From RUG563 sp964549135 (GTDB lineage Bacteria > Bacillota > Clostridia > Christensenellales > Aristaeellaceae), in the NCBI GenBank assembly GCA_964549135.1, contig CAZJUJ010000005.1:1-64000 (forward strand): DNA of 64,000 nt, written 5' to 3'. The position numbers and the translations under genes are program-made. Position 1 is the first letter of the stretch. Each line of letters opens with the position of its first letter. Shown here one piece after another: positions 23,385-32,699 of the stretch. The notes beneath the pieces are model-generated. The model did not search any database. It saw nothing but the letters and a program-made list of their open reading frames with translations, and was not told where the DNA came from.

Positions 23385-23470
23385 TCCCCGGCGGCAGGGG
23401 CCCGCAGGCTGCCGGGGGAAGAAAAAAACGGGCGTGCTTCCCTAAATCCAAGAAAAGGGGCGGAGAATCA

Positions 23471-24547
23471 ATGGCATATTTAACCCTGAAAAACATCAAC
23501 AAAATCTATCCCAATGGCTTCCATGCCGTCCATGATTTCAATCTGGAGGCCGAGCGGGGGGAATTCATCGTGTTCGTGGGCCCCTCGGGCTGCGGCAAAT
23601 CCACCACCCTGCGGATGATTGCGGGGCTGGAGGATATCAGCAAGGGCGAATTTCTGATCAATGGGGAATTGGCCAATCAGTGGAGCCCCCGGGAGCGCGA
23701 GGTGGCCATGGTGTTTCAGAGCTATGCCCTCTATCCCAACATGACGGTGTATGATAATCTGGCCTTTGGCCTTTCCCTCCAGGGCGTGGATGAGGATGTG
23801 ATTGACGAGCGGGTGCAGAAAACCGCCGCCATTCTGGGCCTGACCGAGTATCTGGATCGCATGCCCCGGGCGCTTTCCGGCGGCCAGCGGCAGCGCGTGG
23901 CGGTGGGCCGCTCCATCATTCGGAAGGTGGGCGTTTTCCTGATGGATGAGCCGCTTTCCAATCTGGATGCCAAGCAAAGGGTGACCATGCGCTCCGAAAT
24001 CACCCAGATCCACCGGGAAACCGGCGCCACCACCATTTATGTGACCCATGACCAGACCGAGGCCATGACCATGGCGGATCGCATTGTGGTCATGAAGGAT
24101 GGCTATGTGCAGCAGGTGGGCACGCCCCGGGATGTCTATTTCCATCCCCGGAATATGTTTGTGGCCGGGTTTATCGGCGAGCCGCCCATGAATTTTGTCC
24201 GCAGGCGGGTGGAAAAGGGCTGCATCCGCATCGGCGGCGCTTTTCTGTCTCTGGCAAAGAAGCTGGGGGACAGGGCTGGGGAATATGAGGGCAGGGAGAT
24301 CGTATTCGGCTTCCGGCCCGAGGCCATTACCCTTGCCGCCCAGGAAAATGCCCATGCTCTTTCGGGCACGGTGGAATTGACCGAGATGCTGGGGGATAAC
24401 GCCAATGTCTATCTGGATATAGAAGAGGAAAAGGTAATCCTCAAGGTATCGCCCCATGAAATTCCCGCCATGGATAGCCAGCTTTCCTTCTTTATCCCGG
24501 AGGACAGCGTGTATCTCTTTGACGGGGAGACCGAAAAGGTTCTGTAA
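23471..24547 (+). CDS. Second MsmX/UgpC-type ABC ATPase
   Basis: A 358-aa ATPase closely related to the product of 17557. Walker A GPSGCGKST is near residue 38, signature LSGGQRQRVA near 134, Walker B VFLMDEPLSNLDAK near 156 and H-loop THDQTEA near 191; a TOBE-type domain is C-terminal. Having two such ATPases in one locus is redundant, as MsmX proteins usually serve several permeases. It heads the stretch with kduI and kduD, divergent from the AraC gene, so it may be induced separately from the first. Start at 23471. Confidence 0.92.
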   Translation: MAYLTLKNINKIYPNGFHAVHDFNLEAERGEFIVFVGPSGCGKSTTLRMIAGLEDISKGEFLINGELANQWSPREREVAMVFQSYALYPNMTVYDNLAFGLSLQGVDEDVIDERVQKTAAILGLTEYLDRMPRALSGGQRQRVAVGRSIIRKVGVFLMDEPLSNLDAKQRVTMRSEITQIHRETGATTIYVTHDQTEAMTMADRIVVMKDGYVQQVGTPRDVYFHPRNMFVAGFIGEPPMNFVRRRVEKGCIRIGGAFLSLAKKLGDRAGEYEGREIVFGFRPEAITLAAQENAHALSGTVELTEMLGDNANVYLDIEEEKVILKVSPHEIPAMDSQLSFFIPEDSVYLFDGETEKVL

Positions 24548-24599
24548 GAAGCAAATCAATTGATCCGGCTGTGCCGAATCGAATAAATGGAGGTAAAGA

Positions 24600-25442
24600 A
24601 TGGATATTCGTTATTCTGCCAATCCCCAGGATGTGCGCCGCTATACCACGGAAGAAATGCGCAGGGAATTTCTGATTACCGATCTTTATGAAAAGGATAC
24701 CGTAAAGGCCACCTATTCTCATGTAGACCGGATGGTGGTCATGGGCATTATGCCGGTGGATGAAGTGGTGCCGGTGGATAAGGGCATTGATGTATGGGCC
24801 AATTTCGGCACCCAGTATTTCCTGGAGCGCCGGGAGGCCGGGGTATTCAATCTGGGCGGCGCGGGCTTTATCGAGGCCGATGGCGTGCGCTATGATCTGG
24901 GCTATGAGGATTGCCTGTATATCACCATGGGCACGAAAGAAGTCAAATTCGGCAGCCTTGATCCCGCCAGCCCGGCCAAATTCTATCTCTGCTCCGCCCC
25001 TGCCCATCGGGCCTGCAAGACCACCTTCATTTCCTTTGCCGAGGCCCAGAAGCGGCCCCTGGGGGATGACAAGACGGCCAATAAGCGCGTGATCAATCAG
25101 TTTATTCATCCCGATGTGCTGGATACCTGTCAACTGCTCATGGGTCTTACTCAATTGGCTCCCGGCAGCGTATGGAATACCATGCCCAGCCATACCCATG
25201 AGCGCCGGATGGAGGTATATACCTATTTCGAAATTCCCCAGGATCAGGTGGTCATGCATTTCATGGGCCAGCCCCAGGAAACCCGCCATATCGTGATGCA
25301 GAATTTCGATGCGGTGATTTCTCCCTCCTGGTCGATCCACAGCGGCTGCGGCACCGCCAATTATACGTTCATCTGGGCCATGTGCGGCGAAAACCAGGCC
25401 TTTGATGATATGGATAGCTTCTCTGCGACCGAGATGAAATGA
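24600..25442 (+). CDS. kduI: 5-dehydro-4-deoxy-D-glucuronate isomerase
   Basis: A 280-aa cupin enzyme converting 4-deoxy-5-ketouronate (from unsaturated galacturonate) to 3-deoxy-D-glycero-2,5-hexodiulosonate. The length matches E. coli KduI (278 aa). The zinc site is visible as SHTHERRMEVY (about residues 198-208) and the conserved PSWSIHSGCGTANYTFIWAM near 242-261. Ribosome site GGAGGT. It acts in the cytoplasm just upstream of KduD, whose gene follows after 11 bp. Together with GH28 and GH105 it fixes the locus as pectin-directed. Confidence 0.95.
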   Translation: MDIRYSANPQDVRRYTTEEMRREFLITDLYEKDTVKATYSHVDRMVVMGIMPVDEVVPVDKGIDVWANFGTQYFLERREAGVFNLGGAGFIEADGVRYDLGYEDCLYITMGTKEVKFGSLDPASPAKFYLCSAPAHRACKTTFISFAEAQKRPLGDDKTANKRVINQFIHPDVLDTCQLLMGLTQLAPGSVWNTMPSHTHERRMEVYTYFEIPQDQVVMHFMGQPQETRHIVMQNFDAVISPSWSIHSGCGTANYTFIWAMCGENQAFDDMDSFSATEMK

Positions 25443-25453
25443 GGGAAAAGAAC

Positions 25454-26257
25454 ATGGCATTTGATATGAAAAAATTCTCCCTGGAGGGGAAAACCGCCCT
25501 GGTTACGGGGGGCAGCTATGGCATCGGCTTTGCCATCGCCACCGGCTTTCATGCCGCCGGGGCCACCATCGTCTTCAATGACATCAATCAGGAATTGGTG
25601 GATAAGGGGCTGAAGGCCTATGCCGAGGCGGGCATTCCCGCCCATGGCTATGTCTGCGATGTGACGGATGAAAAGGCCGTGCAGGCCCTGATCGCGCAGA
25701 TCGAAAAGGATGTGGCCCCCGTGGATATTCTGGTGAATAACGCGGGCATCATCCGCCGCATTCCCATGACCGAAATGGAATGCGGCGATTTCCGCAGGGT
25801 CATTGATGTGGATCTGGTTGCGCCCTTTATTGTGGCCAAGGCCGTACTGCCCGGCATGATCAGCCGGGGCCACGGCAAAATCATCAATATCTGCTCCATG
25901 ATGAGCGAGCTGGGCCGGGAAACCGTATCCGCCTATGCGGCGGCCAAGGGCGGTCTGAAGATGCTCACCCGCAATATCTGCTCTGAATATGGCTGCTACA
26001 ATATTCAGTGCAATGGCCTGGGCCCGGGCTATATCGAAACGCCCCAGACCGCGCCCCTGCGGGAGCGCCAGGCCGATGGCAGCCGCCACCCCTTCGATCA
26101 GTTCATCTGCGCCAAAACCCCCGCCGATCGCTGGGGCAAGCCCGAGGATCTTATGGGCCCGGCGCTGTTCCTGGCCAGCGAAGCCAGCGATTTTGTGAAC
26201 GGCCAGATCCTCTACGTGGACGGCGGCATCCTGGCCTACATCGGCAAGCAGCCCTGA
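25454..26257 (+). CDS. kduD: 2-dehydro-3-deoxy-D-gluconate 5-dehydrogenase (SDR)
   Basis: A 267-aa short-chain dehydrogenase. The dinucleotide motif TGGSYGIGFAIA is at about residues 15-26, NNAGI near 96, and the catalytic Tyr-Lys is in YAAAKGG near 158. It reduces the diketo acid made by KduI to 2-keto-3-deoxygluconate. Gluconate 5-dehydrogenase is the close alternative by sequence; the adjoining kduI decides. The start at 25454 has GAGGG. No kdgK or kdgA is in the window. Element copy 3 begins at the stop codon. Confidence 0.9.
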   Translation: MAFDMKKFSLEGKTALVTGGSYGIGFAIATGFHAAGATIVFNDINQELVDKGLKAYAEAGIPAHGYVCDVTDEKAVQALIAQIEKDVAPVDILVNNAGIIRRIPMTEMECGDFRRVIDVDLVAPFIVAKAVLPGMISRGHGKIINICSMMSELGRETVSAYAAAKGGLKMLTRNICSEYGCYNIQCNGLGPGYIETPQTAPLRERQADGSRHPFDQFICAKTPADRWGKPEDLMGPALFLASEASDFVNGQILYVDGGILAYIGKQP

Positions 26258-26299
26258 CAGGAACGGGAACGGGGGAACGGGGGGACGGGGAAAGTATTT

Positions 26300-26715
26300 G
26301 CGGGAGGATGCTTTTGCGTCAAAAGCGCCCTCCCGCGCCCTCCCGAAAACCGGCTCTGGATGGCTCATGGCGGGTTCCTGCCAAGTTGAATGCCAGATCA
26401 GCAAAAAAAGGGACGAGGATTTTGCGGGAGGATGCTTTTGCATCAAAAGTGGTTCCCCCGCTCCCCTCCGAAAACCGGCTCTGGATGATTCATGGCAGGT
26501 TCCTGACGAATTGAATGCCAGATCAGCAAAAATGAACAGCAACAGAAAAAACAACAGCAATGCGTCCATGTTTGATGGAGCATTGCTGTTTTAGTCTTTA
26601 CTACTTGTTTTTTGCTTCACTGGCATTTATCTTGGTAAAGCCCATCCAGGTTCATCCAGAGCCGGTTTTCGGGAGGGTGCGGGAGGGTGCTTTTTACGCA
26701 AAAGCATCCTCCCGC
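26300..26715. repeat. Palindromic intergenic element, copy 3 (left end duplicated)
   Basis: A 416-bp member of the family. The left end occurs twice in tandem (26300 and 26424), each followed by AAAACCGGCTCTGGATG and GAATGCCAGATCAGCAAAA. The centre pairs AGCAATGC with GCATTGCT across about 26555-26587. The right end (about 26653-26715) is the inverted copy. Outer flanks run GACGGGGAAAGTATTT on the left and AAAAATCC on the right. It fills the gap between the converging kduD and transketolase genes and presumably ends both transcripts. Confidence 0.88.
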
Positions 26716-26738
26716 AAAAATCCTGTCGTTCTCCTGTA

Positions 26739-28715
26739 TTACTTGCCCAGCAGTTCCTTGGCGGTCTTGACCACGTTTTCCACCGTGAAGCCATATTCCT
26801 TAAACAGCACGGCGGCGGGAGCGGAAGCGCCGAAATGATCGATGCCCAGGGCCTTGCCATCCAGGCCCACGAAGCGATACCAGGGCATGGTAACGCCGGC
26901 CTCCAGAGAAATGCGGGCGCGCACGCAGGAGGGCAGCACGGATTCCTGATAGGCCTGATCCTGCTTGAGGAACAGTTCCATGCAGGGCATAGAAACCACG
27001 CGGGCATCGATGCCGTCCTTCTTGAGTTCTTCCTTTGCGCCCATCACCTGCTCCACCTCGCTGCCGGAGGCCATGAGCAGGATATCGGGGATTTCCTTTT
27101 CGCTGTCGGCCAGGATATAGCCGCCCTTCATGGCGTTGCAATTGCTGCCTTCATAGAGGGGCAGGGTCTGGCGGGTGAGGATGAGGCTGGTGGGCAGGCC
27201 GCTGGTCAGGGCGGTGAGCCAGGCAGCGGTGGTTTCCTTGCCGTCGGCGGGGCGGAAGGTGAGCATATCGGGCAGGGAGCGCAGAGCGGCCAGATGCTCG
27301 ATGGGCTGATGGGTGGCGCCGTCCTCGCCAACGCCGATGGAATCATGGGTCAGCACATAGGTGACGGGCAGCTTCATAATGGCGCTCATGCGCATGGCAT
27401 GCTTCATATAATCGCTGAATACGAAGAAGGTGCCGCAGAAGACCCGCAGGCCGCCATGCAGGGCAATGGCATTGCAGATGGCCGCCATGGCATGCTCACG
27501 CACGCCGAAATGCATATTGCGGCCGGCGCGGTTTTCGGCGCTGTAATCGCCGCCGCCCTTGATATTGGTCTTATTGGAGGGGGCCAGATCGGCGCTGCCG
27601 CCCACCAGATTGGGGAGCAGCTTGGCCAGGCGATTGATCATTTCGCCGGAAGCGCCGCGGGTGGCATCCTTCTTTTCCCACTGCCAGAGATCATCGCCCA
27701 TCATGATTTCATCGGGCAATTCCTCGCTGTGCCAGGTTTCCCATTCCTCGGCCAGTTCGGGATATTTTTCCGCATAGGCGGCAAAGAGGGCGTTCCATTC
27801 CGCTTCGGCCCGGGCATTCTTTTCCATCATGCTCTGGCAATGGGCATAAACCTCGGGGAAGACCAGGAAGGAATCCTCGGGCATGCCCAGATTCTTTTTC
27901 GTTTCGGCCAGGTTTTCTGCGCCCAGGGGCTCGCCATGGGCAGAGGCCTTGCCCTCCTTGGCGGGACAGCCGAAGCCGATCTTGGTGGGGCAGATGATCA
28001 GGGAGGGGCGCTCATCCTTCCGGGCCTCTTCCATGGCGGCGCAGAGGGCGTCCACATCATTGCCGTCGCTCAGACGCACCACATGCCAGCCATAGGCCTC
28101 AAAGCGCGCGCCCACATTTTCCCGGAAGGTGATATCGGTATCGCCCTCGATGGAAATTTCGTTATCGTCATAGAGCAGGGTGATCTTGCCCAGCTTCAGC
28201 GTGCCGGCCAGAGAAGCGGCCTCGCCGGAAATGCCCTCCATCATGCAGCCATCGCCGCAGATGGCATAGACCCGATGATCCACCACCGGGAAGCCGGGAC
28301 GATTGAAATGCGCGGCCAGCATGGTTTCGGCAATAGCAAAGCCCACGGCGTTGGCGATGCCCTGGCCCAGGGGGCCGGTGGTGGTTTCAACGCCCACGGT
28401 GTGCCGGTATTCGGGATGGCCGGGGGTCTTGGAGCCAAACTGGCGGAAATTCTTGAGATCATCCATGGTCAGGCCATAGCCGGTCAGATGCAGCATGGAA
28501 TAGAGCAGGGCGCTGGCATGGCCGGAAGAGAGAACGAAGCGATCCCGGTTTTTCCAGGCGGGGTTCTGGGGGTTATGGGTCATTTCTTTGAGCCAGAGGG
28601 CATACGCCATGGGGGCCATGCCCATGGGCGCGCCGGGATGGCCGCTGTTGGCCTTCTGCACGGTATCCGCCGCCAGGGTGCGGATGTTATTGATGGTTTT
28701 CAGCTGGATATCCAT
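26739..28715 (-). CDS. tkt: Transketolase
   Basis: A 658-aa full-length, ThDP-dependent enzyme of the non-oxidative pentose phosphate pathway. The ThDP-binding segment GDGCMMEGISGEAASLAG is at about residues 154-171 with the following Asn in YDDNEIS. The pyrimidine domain has FGVREHAM near 405, and the C-terminal domain is complete. Codon use is strongly C-ending, as expected of a highly expressed enzyme. It is the last gene of a minus-strand operon after the phosphohexomutase, with one base between them. The palindromic element lies just beyond its stop. Confidence 0.96.
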   Translation of the reverse strand: MDIQLKTINNIRTLAADTVQKANSGHPGAPMGMAPMAYALWLKEMTHNPQNPAWKNRDRFVLSSGHASALLYSMLHLTGYGLTMDDLKNFRQFGSKTPGHPEYRHTVGVETTTGPLGQGIANAVGFAIAETMLAAHFNRPGFPVVDHRVYAICGDGCMMEGISGEAASLAGTLKLGKITLLYDDNEISIEGDTDITFRENVGARFEAYGWHVVRLSDGNDVDALCAAMEEARKDERPSLIICPTKIGFGCPAKEGKASAHGEPLGAENLAETKKNLGMPEDSFLVFPEVYAHCQSMMEKNARAEAEWNALFAAYAEKYPELAEEWETWHSEELPDEIMMGDDLWQWEKKDATRGASGEMINRLAKLLPNLVGGSADLAPSNKTNIKGGGDYSAENRAGRNMHFGVREHAMAAICNAIALHGGLRVFCGTFFVFSDYMKHAMRMSAIMKLPVTYVLTHDSIGVGEDGATHQPIEHLAALRSLPDMLTFRPADGKETTAAWLTALTSGLPTSLILTRQTLPLYEGSNCNAMKGGYILADSEKEIPDILLMASGSEVEQVMGAKEELKKDGIDARVVSMPCMELFLKQDQAYQESVLPSCVRARISLEAGVTMPWYRFVGLDGKALGIDHFGASAPAAVLFKEYGFTVENVVKTAKELLGK

Positions 28716-28716
28716 T

Positions 28717-30234
28717 TTACTTGTCCTCCCCGTTATGATGAATAAAATTTTCCAGATTGGTCAGATCAATATCCTCAGCGGCAGAAAGCACCTTTAGCAG
28801 CGCTTCTGCCATATACTGAACGCCGCCCTCCACATCGCTTTCCAGATTCAGGGGCAGCACGGGATCATGAACGGAAAGCCGGAGCAGGAACCAGCCGTTA
28901 TCCATTTCGCCGTCCAGATCAAAGCTGATGCGCACGCCCTCTCGGTTATCCGGGGCGATATGCCAGCCGGGGGCGAAGGCGGCGTGATCCATGACCTTTT
29001 CAATGGCGGCGCGGCCCGCGCTGCGGAAATCCTCCGCCTGGATGGCCAGCCGGATTTCGGCGCTCTCCTTGGGCTCCTTTAAATCGGCAATCAGGGAGGA
29101 AAGCTCCTTCCCCTCCTGCTTGAGCCGCATGGCCTCGCAGATCAGCACCGTTACCAGATACATGCCGTCATCCAGGAAATGATTTTCCCGGAGCGCCGCA
29201 TGGCCGCTGGTTTCAATGGCCAGGGGGCAATCGATGCCCGCCTCGTTCAGGCGGATGGCCTCGTCAATCACGTTGCGGTAGCCCCGCTTATAGCGGTAAT
29301 GCTCCCCGCCCCATTCCTGAATGAACCGGGCCAGGCCGGAGGAGGTGACGGAATCGGTCACGATGGTGAGCCCGGATTTCTGATCCAGCAGGATGGCGGA
29401 AATCAGGGCGATCAGCCGATTGCGGTTGATTTCCCGGCCGTTGTGATCCACGATGGCGGCGCGGTCGCAATCCGCATCAAAGATCACGCCCAGATCGGCC
29501 CCGGCCTGCCGGACGGCCTGGCAGATGGAGGCCATGGCCTCGGCATTTTCCGGGTTGGGAATATGATGGGGGAAGCGGCCATCCGGCTCCAGGAACTGGC
29601 TGCCCTCTACCCAGGCTCCCAATTCCTCCAGCATATTGGCATAGAAGCCGCCGGCGCCGTTTCCGGCATCCACCACCACATGCAGGCCCAGCAGAGGCTT
29701 TTGAATATCGGTATCCAGCCCCCGGCGCACCCTGTCCTTCAGCTGCTCGCAGTAAACGGGCAGAAAATCCCGATTCTGAATGGGGATGCCGCCGCCGGTC
29801 AGCGGCGCATCGCTTTCGGCGATGGCAAGAATCTCATCCAATTCGCCGCCGTCGATGCCGCCCTCTTTGGTAAAAAATTTCAGGCCGTTGCGATCGGAGG
29901 GATGATGGCTGGCGGTGATCATAACCGCCCCGTCGCAGGCAAAGCCCTCGGTAATCAGGCTCATATACATGGCCGGGGTGGTACACATGCCGTAGCATTC
30001 CACCTGCGCGCCTGCCAGACGGCAGCCATTGGCGCAGGCCTCCAGCAGCATTTCCCCCGTCAGGCGGGAATCCCGGCCCAGCGCAATCCGGGGATTATCG
30101 ATGCCCCGCTCCTTGAGCCATGCCACAAACGCCCCGCCAAGCCGGGCGGCGATATCGCCGTTCAGCGTGGCCCTTTCGCCCATTGCTACGCCACGCACAT
30201 CTGTGCCGCTTTTGAGTGCCCGCAAATTCGTCAT
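28717..30234 (-). CDS. Phosphomannomutase/phosphoglucomutase family protein
   Basis: A 505-aa alpha-D-phosphohexomutase. The active-site serine loop is TASHHPSDRNG (about residues 106-116), the metal loop DADCDR (about 253-258), a sugar-binding segment ETSGH (about 344-348) and the C-terminal phosphate-binding domain with DNREGVRI. It interconverts hexose 1- and 6-phosphates; glucose versus mannose preference cannot be told. Its start overlaps the stop of the upstream DUF2461 gene by four bases, and transketolase follows by one base. Confidence 0.9.
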   Translation of the reverse strand: MTNLRALKSGTDVRGVAMGERATLNGDIAARLGGAFVAWLKERGIDNPRIALGRDSRLTGEMLLEACANGCRLAGAQVECYGMCTTPAMYMSLITEGFACDGAVMITASHHPSDRNGLKFFTKEGGIDGGELDEILAIAESDAPLTGGGIPIQNRDFLPVYCEQLKDRVRRGLDTDIQKPLLGLHVVVDAGNGAGGFYANMLEELGAWVEGSQFLEPDGRFPHHIPNPENAEAMASICQAVRQAGADLGVIFDADCDRAAIVDHNGREINRNRLIALISAILLDQKSGLTIVTDSVTSSGLARFIQEWGGEHYRYKRGYRNVIDEAIRLNEAGIDCPLAIETSGHAALRENHFLDDGMYLVTVLICEAMRLKQEGKELSSLIADLKEPKESAEIRLAIQAEDFRSAGRAAIEKVMDHAAFAPGWHIAPDNREGVRISFDLDGEMDNGWFLLRLSVHDPVLPLNLESDVEGGVQYMAEALLKVLSAAEDIDLTNLENFIHHNGEDK

Positions 30235-30935
30235 ACATTCCCTCCCTGATCATCCAGCTGGTTCATCGCTTCCTCCACGCATCCCCTGAGAACCTGATAC
30301 AGGGGTTCCAGCGCCTGAAAATCCCGGCTGACGCGCTCCACCAGATCGGGGGAATCAATGCAGAGCAGGCTGGTATCCTGCTTTTCCGCATAGATTTCCC
30401 GCTTCATATACCAGGGAAGCAGCGCCTGCGGCAGATTTTCGGGCGGGACCAGCTTTTTCCATTCCCGGCCGCCAAGGGCAAAGCCCCGCTCCTTGAGAAT
30501 GGGCAGAATGCGCAGATAATCCTCCGGCCGGGCCGCCATTTTCCGGCGCATGGCATCCATGATTTCCCGGTTTTCCCCCCAGATGCCCAGCCCCCAGGTG
30601 ACCCCCTCGGGCCTTAGCTCAAACCAGAAAAAGGGCGCGCCATCCTTTTCCACGCAGGCGGGACGGAAGGCCACCCAGAGATGATCCCGATAGGGGGATT
30701 TATCCCTGGAAAAGCGAATATCCCGGTTGATGCGGGAAAGGCATTTGTTGGGCCGCACCTCCATATCCGGATCGATTGCCTGCATGGCGGGGGCCATGGC
30801 CTCAATGAAGGCGTAAAAGGGTGCGCGAACATCCCGGTAATAGCGCTCCCGGTTGGCGTCCATAAAGGCTTTGTTATTGTGGAATCTCAGATCCAGAAAG
30901 AAGGAAATAACTTCCTTCCCAAACCCATGAAACAC
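30231..30935 (-). CDS. DUF2461 family protein
   Basis: A 234-aa cytoplasmic protein of the DUF2461 (TIGR02453) family: FGKEVISFFLDLRFHNNKAFMD at the start, INRDIRFSRDKSPYRDHLW near residues 69-87, and FWFELRPEGVTWGLGIW near 103-119. Function unknown. The start is GTG at 30935, seven bases after AGGAGG. It is the first gene of an operon with the phosphohexomutase and transketolase, from a consensus promoter at 30969-30997. Confidence 0.9.
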   Translation of the reverse strand: MFHGFGKEVISFFLDLRFHNNKAFMDANRERYYRDVRAPFYAFIEAMAPAMQAIDPDMEVRPNKCLSRINRDIRFSRDKSPYRDHLWVAFRPACVEKDGAPFFWFELRPEGVTWGLGIWGENREIMDAMRRKMAARPEDYLRILPILKERGFALGGREWKKLVPPENLPQALLPWYMKREIYAEKQDTSLLCIDSPDLVERVSRDFQALEPLYQVLRGCVEEAMNQLDDQGGNV

Positions 30936-30968
30936 GATTCAGCCTCCTGACCGGATTTTTACTTGTAT

Positions 30969-30997
30969 ATTATAAACGAAAATCGTTCCGAGTTCAA
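30969..30997 (-). promoter_or_regulatory. Promoter of the DUF2461-mutase-transketolase operon
   Basis: Minus strand: -35 TTGAAC, 17-bp spacer, -10 TATAAT. Confidence 0.8.
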
Positions 30998-31101
30998 CCC
31001 GGTTTGCCGGGGAAAACCAGATGAAAAAACAAAACGGGATTTATTTCTTTTTGCCCCATGGAAAAAGCGGGAAAAAAGCAGGGAAAAGCGGAAAAACCAC
31101 G

Positions 31102-31130
31102 TTGACGCTGGCCCCAATCCCGTTTATAAT
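31102..31130 (+). promoter_or_regulatory. Promoter of the MFS gene
   Basis: -35 TTGACG, 17-bp spacer, -10 TATAAT, 56 bases before the start. Confidence 0.82.
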
Positions 31131-31185
31131 GGAGGCAGATACAGCGGATCATCACTGGCTGCGGCAGAAAGGATGCCCGAATATT

Positions 31186-32595
31186 ATGAAGCAATTATTC
31201 CAAAGAATCCAGGCAAGACTGCGGCATTCCCCTCTTTCCCTGCTTTATGATGAAGCGTGCCTTGGCAAAAGCATCCGCAGAAGCCTGAATTTCATGCTGG
31301 CGGGCAATGTTTTCGGCACGCTCTTTGGCATCATCTGCGGCGGCAGCACCACCGCCATGATCGGGCTGGCCAATATTTTACAGGCCGGGGATCTGGCCTT
31401 TGGCATATTGAACGGCATTCCCCAGGCCGCCGCCCTGATGCAGATTCCCTTTTCCATGCTGGTGAGCCGCACCCATAAGCGAAAAAAATATCTGCTGACC
31501 TTCGGCATTACTTCCCGGGCCATCTGGCTGGTGTTCGGCCTGATCCCGCTGATTTTCCCGGTGGGGGAGACCTCCCTTGGGCTATGGATGCTGATTTTCC
31601 TGCTGGGCATTTCCTCCTGCATGTCCGGAGCCATCGGCGTTTGCTGGTTCCCCTGGTTTTCGGATCTGGCCCCGCTGCGCATCCGCGGGCGCTGGCTTTC
31701 CATCCGGGATACCATTCTGGCGGTATGCAATTTCAGCTTCGGCCTGCTGGTGGCGTATCTATTGGAGGCGCTGCCGATTGAAAGCCGCTATATCATCATT
31801 TTCCTGTTGGGCGGCGCGCTGGGCATGCTGGATATGATCTGCTTTGGCTTCTGCGAGGAAAGCTATGCCGCCCCGCCCAAGCGGATGCATCTTTTCCAGG
31901 AGCTGCGGGGCGTTTTCAGCAATCGGCCCTTTATGCGCTTTGTGATCATGTGGACGGCCTGGTGCTTTACCGCCAATATGTCCGGCGCCTATTTCAATCG
32001 TTATGCCATGAATGAAATGGGCCTGACCCCCATGCAGATCATGATCTTTGGCACCATGGCCGCCGCCGTGGCCACCATTCTGGTGATGCCCCGGTGGGGC
32101 AAGGCCCTGGATCGCTTCGGCTGCCGCAGCGTGATGCTGGTGGCGGGGGTGCTGGGGGCCATTACGCCCATCTTCTATCTGCTGTCCACCCCGGGCAGCG
32201 TGCTGCCGACGCTTCTGTATAATTTCATTGGCGCGATGTGCTGGAGCGGCACCAATCTTTCCGCCAACAGCATGCAGCTTTCCTATTCCCCGGATGAGGA
32301 GCGGCCCTTCTACATCGCCGTTTTTGCCTGCGTTACCGCCCTTGTGGGCACGGCGCTGGGCATGGTGACCGGCGGCGCGCTGCTGGAAAACTGGCATGGC
32401 ATGGGCTGGTTTTCGGGCGGCTTTGATCGCTATAAGGCGCTGATCGCCCTTTCCGTTATTCTGCGGCTGGCGGTGACGCTGCTGCTGGTGCCGCCCATGC
32501 CCAATGACCGGGAGGGCACGGCCCGGGAGCTGCTCCTTTCCTGGAAGAGCGCCCTGATGGGCCTTGGCAAAGGGCGCAGAAGGAGCAGGGGCTGA
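31186..32595 (+). CDS. MFS transporter
   Basis: A 469-aa major facilitator protein with about twelve helices and basic cytoplasmic loops (SRTHKRKKYLL near residue 100; RIRGRWLSIRD near 166). The central loop after helix 6 contains PPKRMHLFQELRGVF. The start at 31186 is preceded by GAAAGGA; the longer open frame upstream includes the promoter and is not coding. The substrate is unknown; sugar-efflux and drug-efflux members look alike. It is a single-gene unit ended by the bidirectional terminator at 32631. Confidence 0.85.
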   Translation: MKQLFQRIQARLRHSPLSLLYDEACLGKSIRRSLNFMLAGNVFGTLFGIICGGSTTAMIGLANILQAGDLAFGILNGIPQAAALMQIPFSMLVSRTHKRKKYLLTFGITSRAIWLVFGLIPLIFPVGETSLGLWMLIFLLGISSCMSGAIGVCWFPWFSDLAPLRIRGRWLSIRDTILAVCNFSFGLLVAYLLEALPIESRYIIIFLLGGALGMLDMICFGFCEESYAAPPKRMHLFQELRGVFSNRPFMRFVIMWTAWCFTANMSGAYFNRYAMNEMGLTPMQIMIFGTMAAAVATILVMPRWGKALDRFGCRSVMLVAGVLGAITPIFYLLSTPGSVLPTLLYNFIGAMCWSGTNLSANSMQLSYSPDEERPFYIAVFACVTALVGTALGMVTGGALLENWHGMGWFSGGFDRYKALIALSVILRLAVTLLLVPPMPNDREGTARELLLSWKSALMGLGKGRRRSRG

Positions 32596-32630
32596 TTCCC
32601 GCGCCTTTTCTATCCTCACAAAAAGCAATA

Positions 32631-32676
32631 AAAACCGGCCCGTCTCTGCCCGGCATGGACAAGAAGGGGGCCGGTT
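32631..32676. terminator. Bidirectional terminator
   Basis: AAAAACCGGCCC pairs with GGGGCCGGTTTTTT, so a T-run follows the stem on either strand. It lies between the converging MFS and HAD genes. Confidence 0.85.
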
Positions 32677-32699
32677 TTTTGCGCCGATTTTGGCGGGGC

